NCBI RefSeq assembly: GCF_000008765.1 | Contig: NC_003030.1 | Span: 2,824,001 to 2,888,000, forward strand | Origin: Clostridium acetobutylicum ATCC 824 | GTDB lineage: Bacteria; Bacillota; Clostridia; Clostridiales; Clostridiaceae | Direction of reading: 5' to 3' | Length of the DNA stretch: 64,000 bases | Shown here: one piece after another, positions 45,984 through 55,542 of the stretch | How positions within the stretch are numbered: position 1 is the stretch's first letter | Layout: each line of letters begins with the position of its first letter | The notes under the pieces: model-generated | Databases searched by the model: none | Told to the model about the DNA's origin: nothing | Seen by the model: only the letters and a program-made list of their open reading frames with translations | Made by a program: the position numbers and the translations under genes

Positions 45984-46303
45984 TATCTATTAAATGCTTT
46001 TCTTCTTGGAAATAATAGTGAAATCCCAACAATTATAATCATGCAAGGTGCAATAAATACCTCTGCACTATATGGTACAAGGTGAAGTGCTTCTATTTCA
46101 AATATCATTCCGAACAAAACCATTACTGCTCCACCTATATTAAACCTGCCAATTTTATATAAACGCTGTGCACCTACAGCAATTAAAATCAAAGGCCAAA
46201 AAACCGAACTCACATTTCTAACATCTATAATTCCTAATTGTGAAGAAAGCATTGCTGCTCCAGATAGTATAATAATAACTGCTATAAATAATCTTGTTTT
46301 CAT
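45983..46303 (-). CDS. Small LiaF/DUF5668-like membrane protein
   Basis: 106 aa from ATG 46303 (site AGGAGTGG); a GTG three codons earlier overlaps the site. Four short membrane segments arranged as two hairpins: RLFIAVIIILSGAAMLSSQL, VFWPLILIAVGAQRLY, IGGAVMVLFGMIFEI and VFIAPCMIIIVGISLLF. The spacing W-P-x-x-L-I-x-x-G matches the LiaF transmembrane/DUF5668 pattern. Stress-sensing roles are known for some relatives, but this short protein lacks the C-terminal LiaF domain. Confidence 0.7.
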   Translation of the reverse strand: MKTRLFIAVIIILSGAAMLSSQLGIIDVRNVSSVFWPLILIAVGAQRLYKIGRFNIGGAVMVLFGMIFEIEALHLVPYSAEVFIAPCMIIIVGISLLFPRRKAFNR

Positions 46304-46416
46304 ATTAACCACTCCTAAACGTAATTTATGATGTAATTATATAATTATTATATAGTATCTTTAAGTGAGCTAAGTAATATTTAATACATGACATAAGTCA
46401 TAAATATATATGCTTA

Positions 46417-47706
46417 TTATTCAATAACTATAATATTATCATCTACTTTATCATCTTCATCCTCTCTCGCATCCTTAACCTTAGTAAGTACTATTCCACC
46501 AATTACAAACAAAATTAAAATACTAAATATACCATTTGTAGACTTACCAGTTATTTGAGTAATTACAGCAACTAAAAGAGGTCCTAAAATTGAAGCAAAT
46601 CTCCCAAATATATTAAAAAATCCAAAAAACTCATTATTTTTTTCTTTCGGAACTAACTTGCCAAAATATGATCTACTAAGTGCTTGTATACCTCCCTGAG
46701 ATGTACCAACAAGAACAGCTAATATTATAAAGCCAAGAATGTTATGAATGAAGTTTGCATACACACAAATTATTGAATAAATTATTATTCCAGCATAAAG
46801 CATTGTCTTTCCCTTAAATTTTTCTGAAAGTTTGCCAAATATAATGGCACACGGAAAGGCTATAAACTGAGTAAACAATAATACAACTAACATTACTGTA
46901 GAGTTTATACCAATATCAGCTCCAAAGGAAGTTGCCATTGTTATAATTGTGTTCACTCCATCTATAAAGAAGAAATATGATATCAGAAATATAACTAAAT
47001 TTTTATGCTTTCCAATATTTTTAAAGGTACTCCCCAACCTTTTTATACTGTTTACAATAACCCTATGCTCTTTTTTTATCCCATAAATCTGTTTCACATT
47101 TTTCATTATAGGAATAGAAAACATGGTGCACCATATTGCAGTTATTACAAAGGTTATCTTACAAGCTGTCATAATGGAAATTGGAATTATATGAAGCTGC
47201 GCTAATATTACTATACTCATGCATACTGCAAAAGCTAAAATATTTCCTAAATATCCACACGCATATGCAATGGAAGAAAGCATATCCATTTTACTCTTTG
47301 GTGTTATATCCACTAAAAATGCATCATAAAAAACATTGCTACCGGCATTTCCAATAGTACTTATTATAAATACTATAACAAGAGGCAACCAAGCTGAATT
47401 TGGCACAGCAGCAATAAGAGCCGTAAAAATTATACCTATAATACAAAACACTTTGAAGAACTTCATTTTATATCCAATATAATCTGCTATAGTGCCTAAT
47501 AAGGGTGCTAAAAGTGCTATCAAAAGCCTTCCTATTGAATTTGAATATCCCCAATAAGCTGTTGAACTAGCCTCTGATCCCCCTGCATTTTTAAACACCA
47601 TTCTAAAATAAATAGGAAGTATAGTTGTTATAATTATCATGCTGTAAGTAGAAATAGTGCAATCGTATAATATCCAGCTTTTTTCTGCCTTGTTGTATTT
47701 ATTCAT
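46417..47706 (-). CDS. MFS transporter, UMF1 (Atg22-like) family
   Basis: 429 aa, about 12 membrane segments. Starts MNKYNKAEKSWILYDCTIST, the N-terminal W-x-x-Y-D motif of the UMF1 family, followed by LLAPLLGTIADYIGYK (the MFS loop-2 motif) and FYDAFLVDITPKSKMDMLSS. The loop 8-9 region GTSQGGIQALSRSYFGKLVP is also characteristic. Relatives export amino acids or are uncharacterised. Lone gene with an inverted-repeat leader. Confidence 0.85.
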   Translation of the reverse strand: MNKYNKAEKSWILYDCTISTYSMIIITTILPIYFRMVFKNAGGSEASSTAYWGYSNSIGRLLIALLAPLLGTIADYIGYKMKFFKVFCIIGIIFTALIAAVPNSAWLPLVIVFIISTIGNAGSNVFYDAFLVDITPKSKMDMLSSIAYACGYLGNILAFAVCMSIVILAQLHIIPISIMTACKITFVITAIWCTMFSIPIMKNVKQIYGIKKEHRVIVNSIKRLGSTFKNIGKHKNLVIFLISYFFFIDGVNTIITMATSFGADIGINSTVMLVVLLFTQFIAFPCAIIFGKLSEKFKGKTMLYAGIIIYSIICVYANFIHNILGFIILAVLVGTSQGGIQALSRSYFGKLVPKEKNNEFFGFFNIFGRFASILGPLLVAVITQITGKSTNGIFSILILFVIGGIVLTKVKDAREDEDDKVDDNIIVIE

Positions 47707-47734
47707 AAAGACACCTCTCTTAATACAGTAAACT

Positions 47735-47773
47735 TAAGCTATACATGTACAAATCTTTCACACGTATAGCTTA
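47735..47773 (-). promoter_or_regulatory. Inverted repeat in the leader of the UMF1-family gene
   Basis: TAAGCTATAC (47735-47744) and GTATAGCTTA (47764-47773) form a perfect 10-bp stem with a 19-base loop, about 30-65 bases before the start codon. No T-run follows on the minus strand, so it looks like a leader hairpin or operator rather than a terminator. Confidence 0.45.
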
Positions 47774-47940
47774 GGTATAAACTGTTTTTACTATAACTTT
47801 TGTTCAATTATATACTTATTACATTATGGAAATATTAAGTTTATGTAAAAATACCCAAAATGGATTTAACTGCATACTATAGATAGTAGACATATCTCAT
47901 ATAAATGAATATTTTGGCCTAATATAGGCAAACTAACTTC

Positions 47941-48366
47941 ATGAAAATTTTAAGATTTATAATATATGGCATTGCAGGATGGTGCGTAGAAATAGTATGG
48001 ACAGGATTGGGTTCAATGCTAAACGGCGATGTAACTCTTCGCGCATGGACAAATATTTGGATGTTCTTAATATACGGCTTAGCAATCTTTTTGGAACCAA
48101 TTCACAACAATATAAGACATTTGCCTATTCTAGTTAGAGGGGGGATTTATTCAACATTAATAATCATTTCAGAATATATTACTGGTTCTTTTTTATGTTT
48201 TATGTTGGGCACCTGTCCTTGGCATTACAGTTCAGGCCCTTTTACCATCCAAGGAATAACACGACTAGACTACTTCCCATATTGGCTAATTGCAGGACTA
48301 CTTTTTGAAAAACTTCATGATGCACTTTTAAAAATTTCAATTAACGTAGAACAATCAAGCTCGTAA
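47941..48366 (+). CDS. Small membrane protein, putative ABC-transporter-permease-like (PF06541/CmpB type)
   Basis: 141 aa with three or four membrane segments. Resembles the CmpB-type family: GIAGWCVEIVWTGLGSML near the N-terminus, FLEPIHNNIRHLPILVRGGI, and SEYITGSFLCFML. No ATPase is encoded near it. The upstream ribosome site is weak, which makes the exact start uncertain. Function unknown. Confidence 0.65.
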   Translation: MKILRFIIYGIAGWCVEIVWTGLGSMLNGDVTLRAWTNIWMFLIYGLAIFLEPIHNNIRHLPILVRGGIYSTLIIISEYITGSFLCFMLGTCPWHYSSGPFTIQGITRLDYFPYWLIAGLLFEKLHDALLKISINVEQSSS

Positions 48367-48397
48367 TACAAAAATGCTTTTAACTTTGTATTGCGAT

Positions 48398-48441
48398 AAA
48401 ATAATAAATCACATAAAAAAACATATGTGATTTATTATTTT
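48398..48441 (+). terminator. Terminator after the CmpB-like gene
   Basis: Perfect 18-bp AT-rich stem (48398-48415 with 48424-48441), extended by ACTTTGT / ACAAAGT arms. It overlaps the beginning of the next open frame and argues that the chemotaxis-like gene really starts after it. Confidence 0.7.
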
Positions 48442-48492
48442 AACAAAGTGAGGTGCAAAATTCACTGTTTTAAAATTTGTGAATTAATAAGA

Positions 48493-49860
48493 ATGAGAGA
48501 AGAAATAAATTACAACTTTCAAACTGTTCATTTAATTAACGTTGTGATAATATCTGCAATTTTATTCCTCTCCATTGTTTTAGCATTTATAAATGGCTTA
48601 GAGACTAATCAGCTTGCTATAATAATATGTACAGCTTTGCCAATGGAGGTTATAACAATTTTAATATATAAATTTAATACTACCACAGACTTAAAGGCTA
48701 TATGCTATAGCATACTGATATTTTCATCTGCATATCTACTAACCTTTTTTAATTCAAAATTATCGCTAGCTTTTTTTATCTACTTTTTTATAAGTATTAC
48801 AACCATTTCTATGTACTTCAAACAAAAACTCATACTAATTCACGGACTTCTTCTTAATTTAGCTTGGATAATGCTGTATGTAATTTCACCTGAGGAACTT
48901 GGTTATCCTTCAAACATTTCACTATTTACAGCTATTTTAGTACTCATCAATATTACTATTTATTTAATGTATATCAAGATTAGATGGACAAACAATTTTA
49001 CTAAATCCTTAGAAGAAAAAGAACTAGAAAATGAGAAACTGCTGAAAGACCTAAATTCCTCTATGGACGTAATTCCAGAAAGTTCTACAGTAGTAAATAA
49101 AAATTTAAAAAATTTCAATATGAATCTTACTTTTCTAAAAAAATCTAGTAATGAAATGACTGAAGCTGTAAACGAGACCAAACATGGAATGAGTGAAAAT
49201 ATTGAAAAAGGAAGCAATGAAATAAATGAAATGTGTACTAAAGTACAAATAGTTAAAGATTCAGTAGATTCATCTTTTAATGCTGTAACAAAACTCAAGG
49301 AAAATTCTAGAAGAATAACAAAGTTTCTTATGACCATTAAAAATATAGCAGATCAAACAAATCTTCTATCTATAAATGCTAATATAGCTACTGCAAGAGC
49401 TGGTAAATCAGGCCGTGAATTTTCAGTGGTTGCAAATGAAATAGCTAAGCTTGCCAATAACAGTTCCGAGATGGTTGAAAATATAAATGAAATTATTGAA
49501 GATATAGATATAATTACTAGGGAAACATTTTATAAAATAAAGGAAGGAAATACCGCTGCGAAGGAGAGCTTAACTATCGTATATGAAGTTTTAAATAAAT
49601 TTAATTTTATAGCTAATTCCTTTAATGTCAATAAATTTAATATACTTGATGAAACCCAAATGATAAAAAATATAACTTCAACTTTTAAAGAAATTGAAAA
49701 TGAAATGGATTTTATATCAAGTATTTCTGAAGAACATGCAGCTGCCAGTGAAGAAATTCTTAGCAATATTGAAGAACAAAATGAAAATATAAAGCAAATC
49801 CTTAATGCAATGTATGAATTGAAATTAATTGTTGAAAGGCTTATGAAGGTTATAAAATAA
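48493..49860 (+). CDS. Six-TM chemotaxis-receptor-like protein with a divergent signalling tip
   Basis: 455 aa from ATG 48493; the open frame extends 22 codons upstream into a terminator stem, so I prefer this Met although its ribosome site is poor. Six membrane helices span residues about 14-170, followed by a coiled-coil cytoplasmic domain. The hairpin tip reads IADQTNLLSINANIATARAG and KSGREFSVVANEIAKLA; standard receptors have [21 protein letters not shown]. Changes at the Glu and Ala positions could weaken CheA/CheW contacts. No extracellular sensor domain is visible. It may sense membrane state. Neighbouring MCP is unrelated in topology. Confidence 0.78.
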   Translation: MREEINYNFQTVHLINVVIISAILFLSIVLAFINGLETNQLAIIICTALPMEVITILIYKFNTTTDLKAICYSILIFSSAYLLTFFNSKLSLAFFIYFFISITTISMYFKQKLILIHGLLLNLAWIMLYVISPEELGYPSNISLFTAILVLINITIYLMYIKIRWTNNFTKSLEEKELENEKLLKDLNSSMDVIPESSTVVNKNLKNFNMNLTFLKKSSNEMTEAVNETKHGMSENIEKGSNEINEMCTKVQIVKDSVDSSFNAVTKLKENSRRITKFLMTIKNIADQTNLLSINANIATARAGKSGREFSVVANEIAKLANNSSEMVENINEIIEDIDIITRETFYKIKEGNTAAKESLTIVYEVLNKFNFIANSFNVNKFNILDETQMIKNITSTFKEIENEMDFISSISEEHAAASEEILSNIEEQNENIKQILNAMYELKLIVERLMKVIK

Positions 49861-49870
49861 GAATAAAATT

Positions 49871-49895
49871 AAGGGAAAGCTTATTGCTTTCCCTT
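49871..49895 (+). terminator. Terminator after the six-TM chemotaxis-like gene
   Basis: Perfect 10-bp stem AAGGGAAAGC / GCTTTCCCTT with a 5-base loop, followed by TTCCTTATT. Ten bases past the stop. Confidence 0.88.
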
Positions 49896-49902
49896 TTCCT
49901 TA

Positions 49903-49971
49903 TTATTCAACTTCAAAACTCTCTATATTTTCAAATGGTACATAGTGCTGCTTAGTTGGTTCAATTCCTTT
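49903..49971 (-). pseudogene. Possible remnant: C-terminal fragment of a lost gene
   Basis: A stop-terminated 22-codon frame with protein-like composition (PTKQHYVPFENIESFEVE) lies between the MCP stop and the terminator above. It has no start codon in frame and is preceded by an in-frame stop. A frame shifted by one base at an AAAAA run just upstream would link it to an ATG. I cannot name the family; it may be a decayed gene or chance. Confidence 0.3.
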
Positions 49972-49987
49972 TTATGGTATACATTAC

Positions 49988-51700
49988 CTAAATCTTGAAC
50001 TTATGTACCAATTCGTTAAGCTTTAACGCTAATTGTGCTTGGCTTTGAGATGCAGTTGCTACTTGTCCTATTCCGTGATTTGCTTCTTCGATTCCACTCT
50101 TTATATTATAAGTATTTTCCGATACACTTTGAGCACTAGATGCCACTTCTTGAATAGCACTACTTACATCACTCATGGTTTCATCAACAGCTTTAGCCAT
50201 TGCAGATATGTTTTCTGAAGTTGTACTTATAAATTCAGCATCCTCATAGTACTTGTTGCCAATTTCCTCAAATTTCTTAAGCTCAGCTTTCATATCATCT
50301 TTCATAAATACCATAACATCATTAGCACTATTTGAAAGATTTTCAAATGCAACTTGTACCCTTTCAATTGTATCTTTTATGCCATCTACTGATTCTCCTA
50401 CTTCCTCTGAAAGTTTTCTAACCTCTTCTGCTACAACTGCAAAACCTTTTCCACTTTCCCCTGCTCTTGCAGCTTCAATTGCTGCATTTAAAGCAAGTAA
50501 ATTAGTCTGCTCTGCTATACTTGCTATAGACTCTGCCATTTGTTTTATCTCACCAACGACTTTTCCATCTTCTATTGATTTTAATATTTCGTTTTCTTTA
50601 TCCTTATAAATACTCTCTACTTTATTTACAGATTCTACTCCACTATTTTTAACTTCTATGGCCTTTTCTCTAGATTTAATTGAACTATTGCTTTGCTCTA
50701 CTGTATTATTTGATAATTCACCTATATTAGCATTAACTTCTTCAACTGATGCTGTTAACTCTTCTGAAGATGCACTTGTTCTTTCAGTTTGTTCTGCTAT
50801 ATATTTAGTTGATTCTGTTATCTCTTCAAATTTAGAGTTAATTTCCTCAACTGTAGCCGAAAGCTCTTCACTTGAAGCACTTAAATCTTGAGAATTTTCT
50901 AAAATAGTTTTAATAATATTTTTAACATTATCCTGCGCTTTCATAAGGAATTTACTTGTATCTCCAAATTCATCTTCCCTATCAACTTTAAGCTCTGACG
51001 AAAAATCATAATCAGACATCCTTTTAACAACATTATTTATCTCTAACAAGCAATTCTTAATATCTTTTGTTAAAATTAGAGAAAGTGCAATAACTATAAC
51101 AATAATTAACACCATAATAAATATTAGTAATTTTACAAAGTTAGCAGCTGTTGCTGTATTTGAAGCATTCTCACTTCTAGATTGAGTAAAGTTATTATCT
51201 ACAATTTTTTTTGTTTCTTCAAATATTTTTTGTCTGTTTTGAGAATTTGATTTATTTAAATTTGCCGCTGTATCAAAATCATTTTTCTGCGCAGCCTCAA
51301 TAACCTTATCAACTGTACCTAAATAATTTTCACTAGTTTCCTTAATAGTTTGCCAACTCTGTTCATTAGCGGCTTCACTAGATATTGCTTCATACTTTTT
51401 AATAAATGTAGCAACTTCTTTTTCATCGTTTACAATTTCAGTTTTAGCTTCTTTTATATTTGAAACATCTCTTTGGTATACTATTTTTAATACATCTGCT
51501 CTTATTTCAGTTAATCTTTGTTCCATTTCTCCTAAATAGTAGACTTTCTTTAAATTAACTTTATACATTTTAGTAGCACTACCGCTTACTTTTTCTAATG
51601 TTCCAAGAGCAGTTATTCCAACTATTATAAGAAAAACCATAATAATTAAGAATGAACTTACAAGTTTAGTTCCAACTTTCATTTTCCCCATTAATTTCAA
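49988..51700 (-). CDS. Methyl-accepting chemotaxis protein
   Basis: 570 aa from a TTG at 51700 that follows AAAGGGTG by 6 bases; an ATG three codons later is an alternative. Membrane helix 1 near residues 14-36, a periplasmic four-helix-bundle ligand domain of about 150 residues, helix 2 ([20 protein letters not shown]), HAMP, and a signalling domain with the canonical tip [20 protein letters not shown] and [19 protein letters not shown]. Glu/Gln-rich methylation helices flank the tip. Binds CheA and CheW; ligand unknown. Confidence 0.93.
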   Translation of the reverse strand: MKLMGKMKVGTKLVSSFLIIMVFLIIVGITALGTLEKVSGSATKMYKVNLKKVYYLGEMEQRLTEIRADVLKIVYQRDVSNIKEAKTEIVNDEKEVATFIKKYEAISSEAANEQSWQTIKETSENYLGTVDKVIEAAQKNDFDTAANLNKSNSQNRQKIFEETKKIVDNNFTQSRSENASNTATAANFVKLLIFIMVLIIVIVIALSLILTKDIKNCLLEINNVVKRMSDYDFSSELKVDREDEFGDTSKFLMKAQDNVKNIIKTILENSQDLSASSEELSATVEEINSKFEEITESTKYIAEQTERTSASSEELTASVEEVNANIGELSNNTVEQSNSSIKSREKAIEVKNSGVESVNKVESIYKDKENEILKSIEDGKVVGEIKQMAESIASIAEQTNLLALNAAIEAARAGESGKGFAVVAEEVRKLSEEVGESVDGIKDTIERVQVAFENLSNSANDVMVFMKDDMKAELKKFEEIGNKYYEDAEFISTTSENISAMAKAVDETMSDVSSAIQEVASSAQSVSENTYNIKSGIEEANHGIGQVATASQSQAQLALKLNELVHKFKI

Positions 51701-51796
51701 TATAATCACCCTTTCAGCTAATAATGTTAAATATATAAACATTATCGATATTTATCTTCAATTTCTAAATATATAAACGTTAATACAATAAAAAAA

Positions 51797-51834
51797 ACGT
51801 ACATAGATTATTCAAACAAATCCATGTACGTTCC
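51797..51834 (-). terminator. Terminator of the LysM-GH18 gene
   Basis: 14-bp stem with one mismatch (AACGTACATAGATT / AATCCATGTACGTT) and a 10-base loop, followed on the minus strand by eight T. Eleven bases past the stop. Confidence 0.93.
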
Positions 51835-51844
51835 TTACTCAAAT

Positions 51845-53134
51845 TTATTTCAGCTTTGTTATATTAAACATATTATTTAATACTCTAAAGTTTTGCACAA
51901 AAGGCTGTGCTAAAACCCAATAGCTTACACCTCTTAGTCCATATCTTGAAACTAGTTTATACTTTTCCTCAACACTTCTCGCATCTTCAAACCAAACCAC
52001 ATGCTGCCTTCCATTTGCATCGACATAATTATAGTAAGGAGCTTGAGATTTTGTATCGTATTTTATTATAGCTCCATATCTTCCTGCCCTCTGGACGGCT
52101 TCATCGTTTCCTATGCTTTCTGCAAATTCTCCTTTAGGTACATATGGAAGTGTCCAGTCATAACCGTAAAGTGGTATTCCCATCATTATTTTTGATGGAG
52201 GTATAACACTTACAGCATATCTTATTACCTTTTCAACTTCATCTATTGGTGCAACAGCAAGAGGAGGCCCTCCTGACCAACCCCACTCGTAGGTCATAAT
52301 TATAACAAAATCTACTATTTGACCATGAGCTCTATAATCGTGTGCTCCATGCCAAGAACCTTCTGTTATATCGTAGGTTTTTGGTGCTAAAGCTGTTGCC
52401 ACAGTATAATTAGGATGCAGTGCTGCCACAAGCTTTCTCAGAAAATCATTATACTTTTCTCTATCTTTTGGAGGTATTCTCTCAAAATCAACTACTACTC
52501 CATAATAACCCTTAGCTCTTATTAAATTTAATATATTAGTTATAAGAGTATTTGAAAGGGACTCACTATTAAGTATGTTACTTATAAGCTCACTATTGAA
52601 ATTTGATCCAGCTGTACCTGTTATATTTGTAACCGAAAGCATAGGCTTAACGCCGGCTCTTTGAGCTTGATTTATTATATTTTCATCATCAAGAGGAGTA
52701 AGTCCTGCGGTTTCCGTTACATGATGACTAAAAGGAGTTACATACGTAAGATATGGTAATGCACCACTTAAAACGGTATTTTCTTTTTCTGGTGTTGATG
52801 GCTGAATAAATGCGTTAACTTCTATATCGCCATAACTCTTGGCGTTTTCAGGTATCCTAATTACCAATCCAGGTTGAATCTGAGATGGATTTTCAATATT
52901 ATTTAAATCTGTAATGCTCTTAGGTGTAACTCTAAACCTTCTTGCTATGGACCACAGTGTATCTCCCTGCCTTACTCTATAGGTTATTTCAGTACTTGGA
53001 ACCACAATCGCCTGCCCAACTACTAGTCTATTATTTTGAAGATTATTTGCATCTAGAATACTTTGAGGTGTAACTCTAAATCTTCTTGCTATTGTATAAA
53101 CACTGTCGCCTGGTTTAACAACATATATTCTCAA
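51845..53134 (-). CDS. Spore peptidoglycan hydrolase, LysM-LysM-GH18 (SleL/YaaH type)
   Basis: 429 aa from a TTG at 53134 after GAGG. Two LysM wall-binding repeats: residues 2-47 (YVVKPGDSVYTIARRF) and 52-96 (YRVRQGDTLWSIARRF). Residues about 105-420 are a GH18 domain with YYGVVVDFERIPP, whose Glu is the catalytic acid, plus IIMTYEWGWSGGPP and WFEDARSVEEK. SleL and YaaH are N-acetylglucosaminidases that digest the spore cortex during germination. No signal peptide, as is usual for spore-loaded enzymes. Confidence 0.92.
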   Translation of the reverse strand: MRIYVVKPGDSVYTIARRFRVTPQSILDANNLQNNRLVVGQAIVVPSTEITYRVRQGDTLWSIARRFRVTPKSITDLNNIENPSQIQPGLVIRIPENAKSYGDIEVNAFIQPSTPEKENTVLSGALPYLTYVTPFSHHVTETAGLTPLDDENIINQAQRAGVKPMLSVTNITGTAGSNFNSELISNILNSESLSNTLITNILNLIRAKGYYGVVVDFERIPPKDREKYNDFLRKLVAALHPNYTVATALAPKTYDITEGSWHGAHDYRAHGQIVDFVIIMTYEWGWSGGPPLAVAPIDEVEKVIRYAVSVIPPSKIMMGIPLYGYDWTLPYVPKGEFAESIGNDEAVQRAGRYGAIIKYDTKSQAPYYNYVDANGRQHVVWFEDARSVEEKYKLVSRYGLRGVSYWVLAQPFVQNFRVLNNMFNITKLK

Positions 53135-53183
53135 CTAATTTACCTCTTTAAAATACTACCATTAGTTATTATATTCAAAGCTG

Positions 53184-54629
53184 TTATTTCTGTGCTTTCT
53201 CCGCTCTTACTTTTTTTCCCTTTATTGTCTTATCCTCAATTGCATTAAGTACTATATCACCTTTTCCTGATAATATTTCAACATATGAAAAGTTATCATG
53301 TATATCAATAATTCCTATATCTTCTGGGCTTACCCCATCTATACTTGATATAGTTCCTGCTATATCTCCTGGTCTTATCTTCTTTTTCTTTCCTGCACTT
53401 AAATAAATTTTTGTAATATCCTTATTTAGTTTTTCAGATTTATTTGCCTTTGTTTTATTTAACTGTTTAGAAGCGGTTTTAAATACTTCTTGCCCTTTTT
53501 TAACCTCTTCCCTTGTTGGAGGCTCTTCTTTTATTATTTCTAAAGAGAACTGTTCTTCAATTTCCTTAAGAAATCTTTCTTCCTTTGATGTCACAAAGGT
53601 TATTGCGATACCCTTATTTCCCATACGTCCCGTTCTTCCAATTCTATGAATGTAGCTTTCCTTCTCCATAGGTATATCATAATTTATAACATGTGTCACA
53701 TTTTCAACATCGATGCCTCTAGCCGCCACATCTGTTGCTATTAAAAATGTAAATTCTCCTCTTTTAAAAGCATTCATAACTGCTATTCTATTCTCTTGAA
53801 GCATTCCTCCATGTATTGCCATACAGGAAAACTTCATATTTTTCATCTTAACCAAAACATCCTCTACGTTGTTTTTAGTCCTGCAAAATATTATAGAGCT
53901 TCCAGGTACCTCTTTATATATTACTTTCTTTAGCAAATCAAACTTTTCACGACTTTCAACCTCGTAGTAAACCTGATGAATTCCTCCTTTGGTCTTTCCT
54001 TCATTTTGAACCTCTATGTTCTCAAAGTTCTTCATATACTTTTTAGAAAGCATTACTATTTCCTCCGGCAGTGTTGCTGAGAAAAGAAAAGTATTTTTAT
54101 TTTTAGGCATTTTTATAAGTATGCTTTCAACCTGCTCTATAAAGCCCATATTGAGCATTTCATCTGCTTCATCTATAATAAAGTATTTCACTTTTTCTAG
54201 ATTCAAGGTTCCTCTTTCAATATGATCTAGAACTCTTCCAGGTGTACCAACTACAATATGTACTCTTTGCTTAAGCTCTCTAATTTGATTTGAAATTGGC
54301 TCTTTTCCGAAAATACTTATGCACCTTAATCTTTTAAATCTTCCTATATTTAAAAAGTCCTCTTTTATTTGATAGGCTAGTTCTCTTGTTGGAGCTAAAA
54401 CCAGAACCTGAGGCTCTCTTTCTTCGAGTTCTATTTTTTCACAAACAGGAATTGCAAAAGCCGCTGTCTTTCCACTTCCTGTTTTGGCCTTTGCAATTAT
54501 ATCCTTACCATTAAGAATTACAGGAATAACCTTTTCTTGAATACTTGATGGTTTTTTATACCCAAGCTTTTCTATTGACTTTAAAATTTCTTCACTTAAT
54601 CCTAAATCTCTAAAACTTAATTCACTCAT
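53184..54629 (-). CDS. dbpA: ATP-dependent RNA helicase DbpA/YxiN type
   Basis: 481 aa DEAD-box helicase. Motif Q, then AKTGSGKTAAFAIP (motif I), PTRELAYQI (Ia), DEADEMLNMGF (II), FSATLPE (III), and HRIGRTGRMGNKG (VI). The last about 75 residues (KKIRPGDIAGTISSIDGVSP and EDIGIIDIHDNFSYVEI) are the RNA-recognition domain specific for hairpin 92 of 23S rRNA, so it acts in 50S assembly. Starts after AGAGG. Confidence 0.92.
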   Translation of the reverse strand: MSELSFRDLGLSEEILKSIEKLGYKKPSSIQEKVIPVILNGKDIIAKAKTGSGKTAAFAIPVCEKIELEEREPQVLVLAPTRELAYQIKEDFLNIGRFKRLRCISIFGKEPISNQIRELKQRVHIVVGTPGRVLDHIERGTLNLEKVKYFIIDEADEMLNMGFIEQVESILIKMPKNKNTFLFSATLPEEIVMLSKKYMKNFENIEVQNEGKTKGGIHQVYYEVESREKFDLLKKVIYKEVPGSSIIFCRTKNNVEDVLVKMKNMKFSCMAIHGGMLQENRIAVMNAFKRGEFTFLIATDVAARGIDVENVTHVINYDIPMEKESYIHRIGRTGRMGNKGIAITFVTSKEERFLKEIEEQFSLEIIKEEPPTREEVKKGQEVFKTASKQLNKTKANKSEKLNKDITKIYLSAGKKKKIRPGDIAGTISSIDGVSPEDIGIIDIHDNFSYVEILSGKGDIVLNAIEDKTIKGKKVRAEKAQK

Positions 54630-54797
54630 TTTAGTACCTCTTATTTTCTTATATTATATGTAATAAAACCTTATATAGTATACCACTCAAACAACAAATT
54701 TAATATAAACAGGCCAAATTCCTCATTAGTTTATGTTCATTGACACTTTTAATTAAAATTACTAAAATATAATTAATTGAAAGGACGGTGGCACAAA

Positions 54798-55340
54798 ATG
54801 AAAATATTCTTCATGTCTGATATTCATGGTTCACTTCATTATCTTGAAAAAGCCTTAGCAAGATTCAAAGAAGAAAATGCTGATTTTATAGTTATACTAG
54901 GCGATGAACTATATCATGGAGCCAGAAATCCTCTCCCTCTTGGCTACAATCCAAAAGCTGTTAGTGAGCTTTTAAACAGCTATAGTGAACAAATAATTGC
55001 TATACGTGGAAATTGTGACAGCGAAGTGGATGAGATGGTTTTAACTTATCCCATAATGTCAACTTACTCTACTATTTTATATAAGGATAAAAGACTGTTT
55101 TTAACGCATGGTCACGTGTATGGAGAAGAAAATTTGCCAAGGCTTAGACGCGGTGACGTTTTTCTTTATGGTCATACTCATGTTCCAGTAGCTAAAAAGA
55201 AGGATGACATATACATAATAAATCCTGGTTCTATATCTATTCCAAAGGAAAACAGTCCAAATTCCTACGCCGTATTTGAAAATGATTTATTTGAAATCAA
55301 AGATTTAGCTGGAAACACTTTTATGAAGCTGAATATATAA
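54798..55340 (+). CDS. yfcE: YfcE-family metallophosphodiesterase
   Basis: 180 aa from ATG 54798 after GGACGGTGG; codons in frame before it are non-coding. Metal motifs: MSDIHGSLHYL, VILGDELYHGARNPLPLGYN, RGNCDSEVDEM, LTHGHVYGEEN and YGHTHVPVAKK. The insertion after GDELYHGARN is specific to YfcE. Activity toward phosphodiesters is known for E. coli YfcE; the cell role is unclear. Convergent with hcp. Confidence 0.92.
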   Translation: MKIFFMSDIHGSLHYLEKALARFKEENADFIVILGDELYHGARNPLPLGYNPKAVSELLNSYSEQIIAIRGNCDSEVDEMVLTYPIMSTYSTILYKDKRLFLTHGHVYGEENLPRLRRGDVFLYGHTHVPVAKKKDDIYIINPGSISIPKENSPNSYAVFENDLFEIKDLAGNTFMKLNI

Positions 55341-55359
55341 ATAAAATTCAATAAATAAA

Positions 55360-55396
55360 AAAGATTCACAAATAACTCTTTTATTTGTGAATCTTT
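55360..55396 (+). terminator. Terminator after the yfcE gene
   Basis: Perfect 15-bp stem AAAGATTCACAAATA / TATTTGTGAATCTTT with a 7-base loop. It lies 20 bases past the stop codon. The rest of the gap to hcp (55397-55542) is AT-rich with no clear feature; an AAGGGGG near 55530 is not followed by a start codon. Confidence 0.85.
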
Positions 55397-55542
55397 AAAA
55401 CTGCTCTTATTTAATCAACTATTTTAAATATTTGATTTTTCATTAATTACTAATATTTAAATATCTAAAATCTCATATATTTTGCTAATATCAATAAACG
55501 TTTTGAGTTAGGAAATCTATATTTACAAGGGGGATTTATTAA

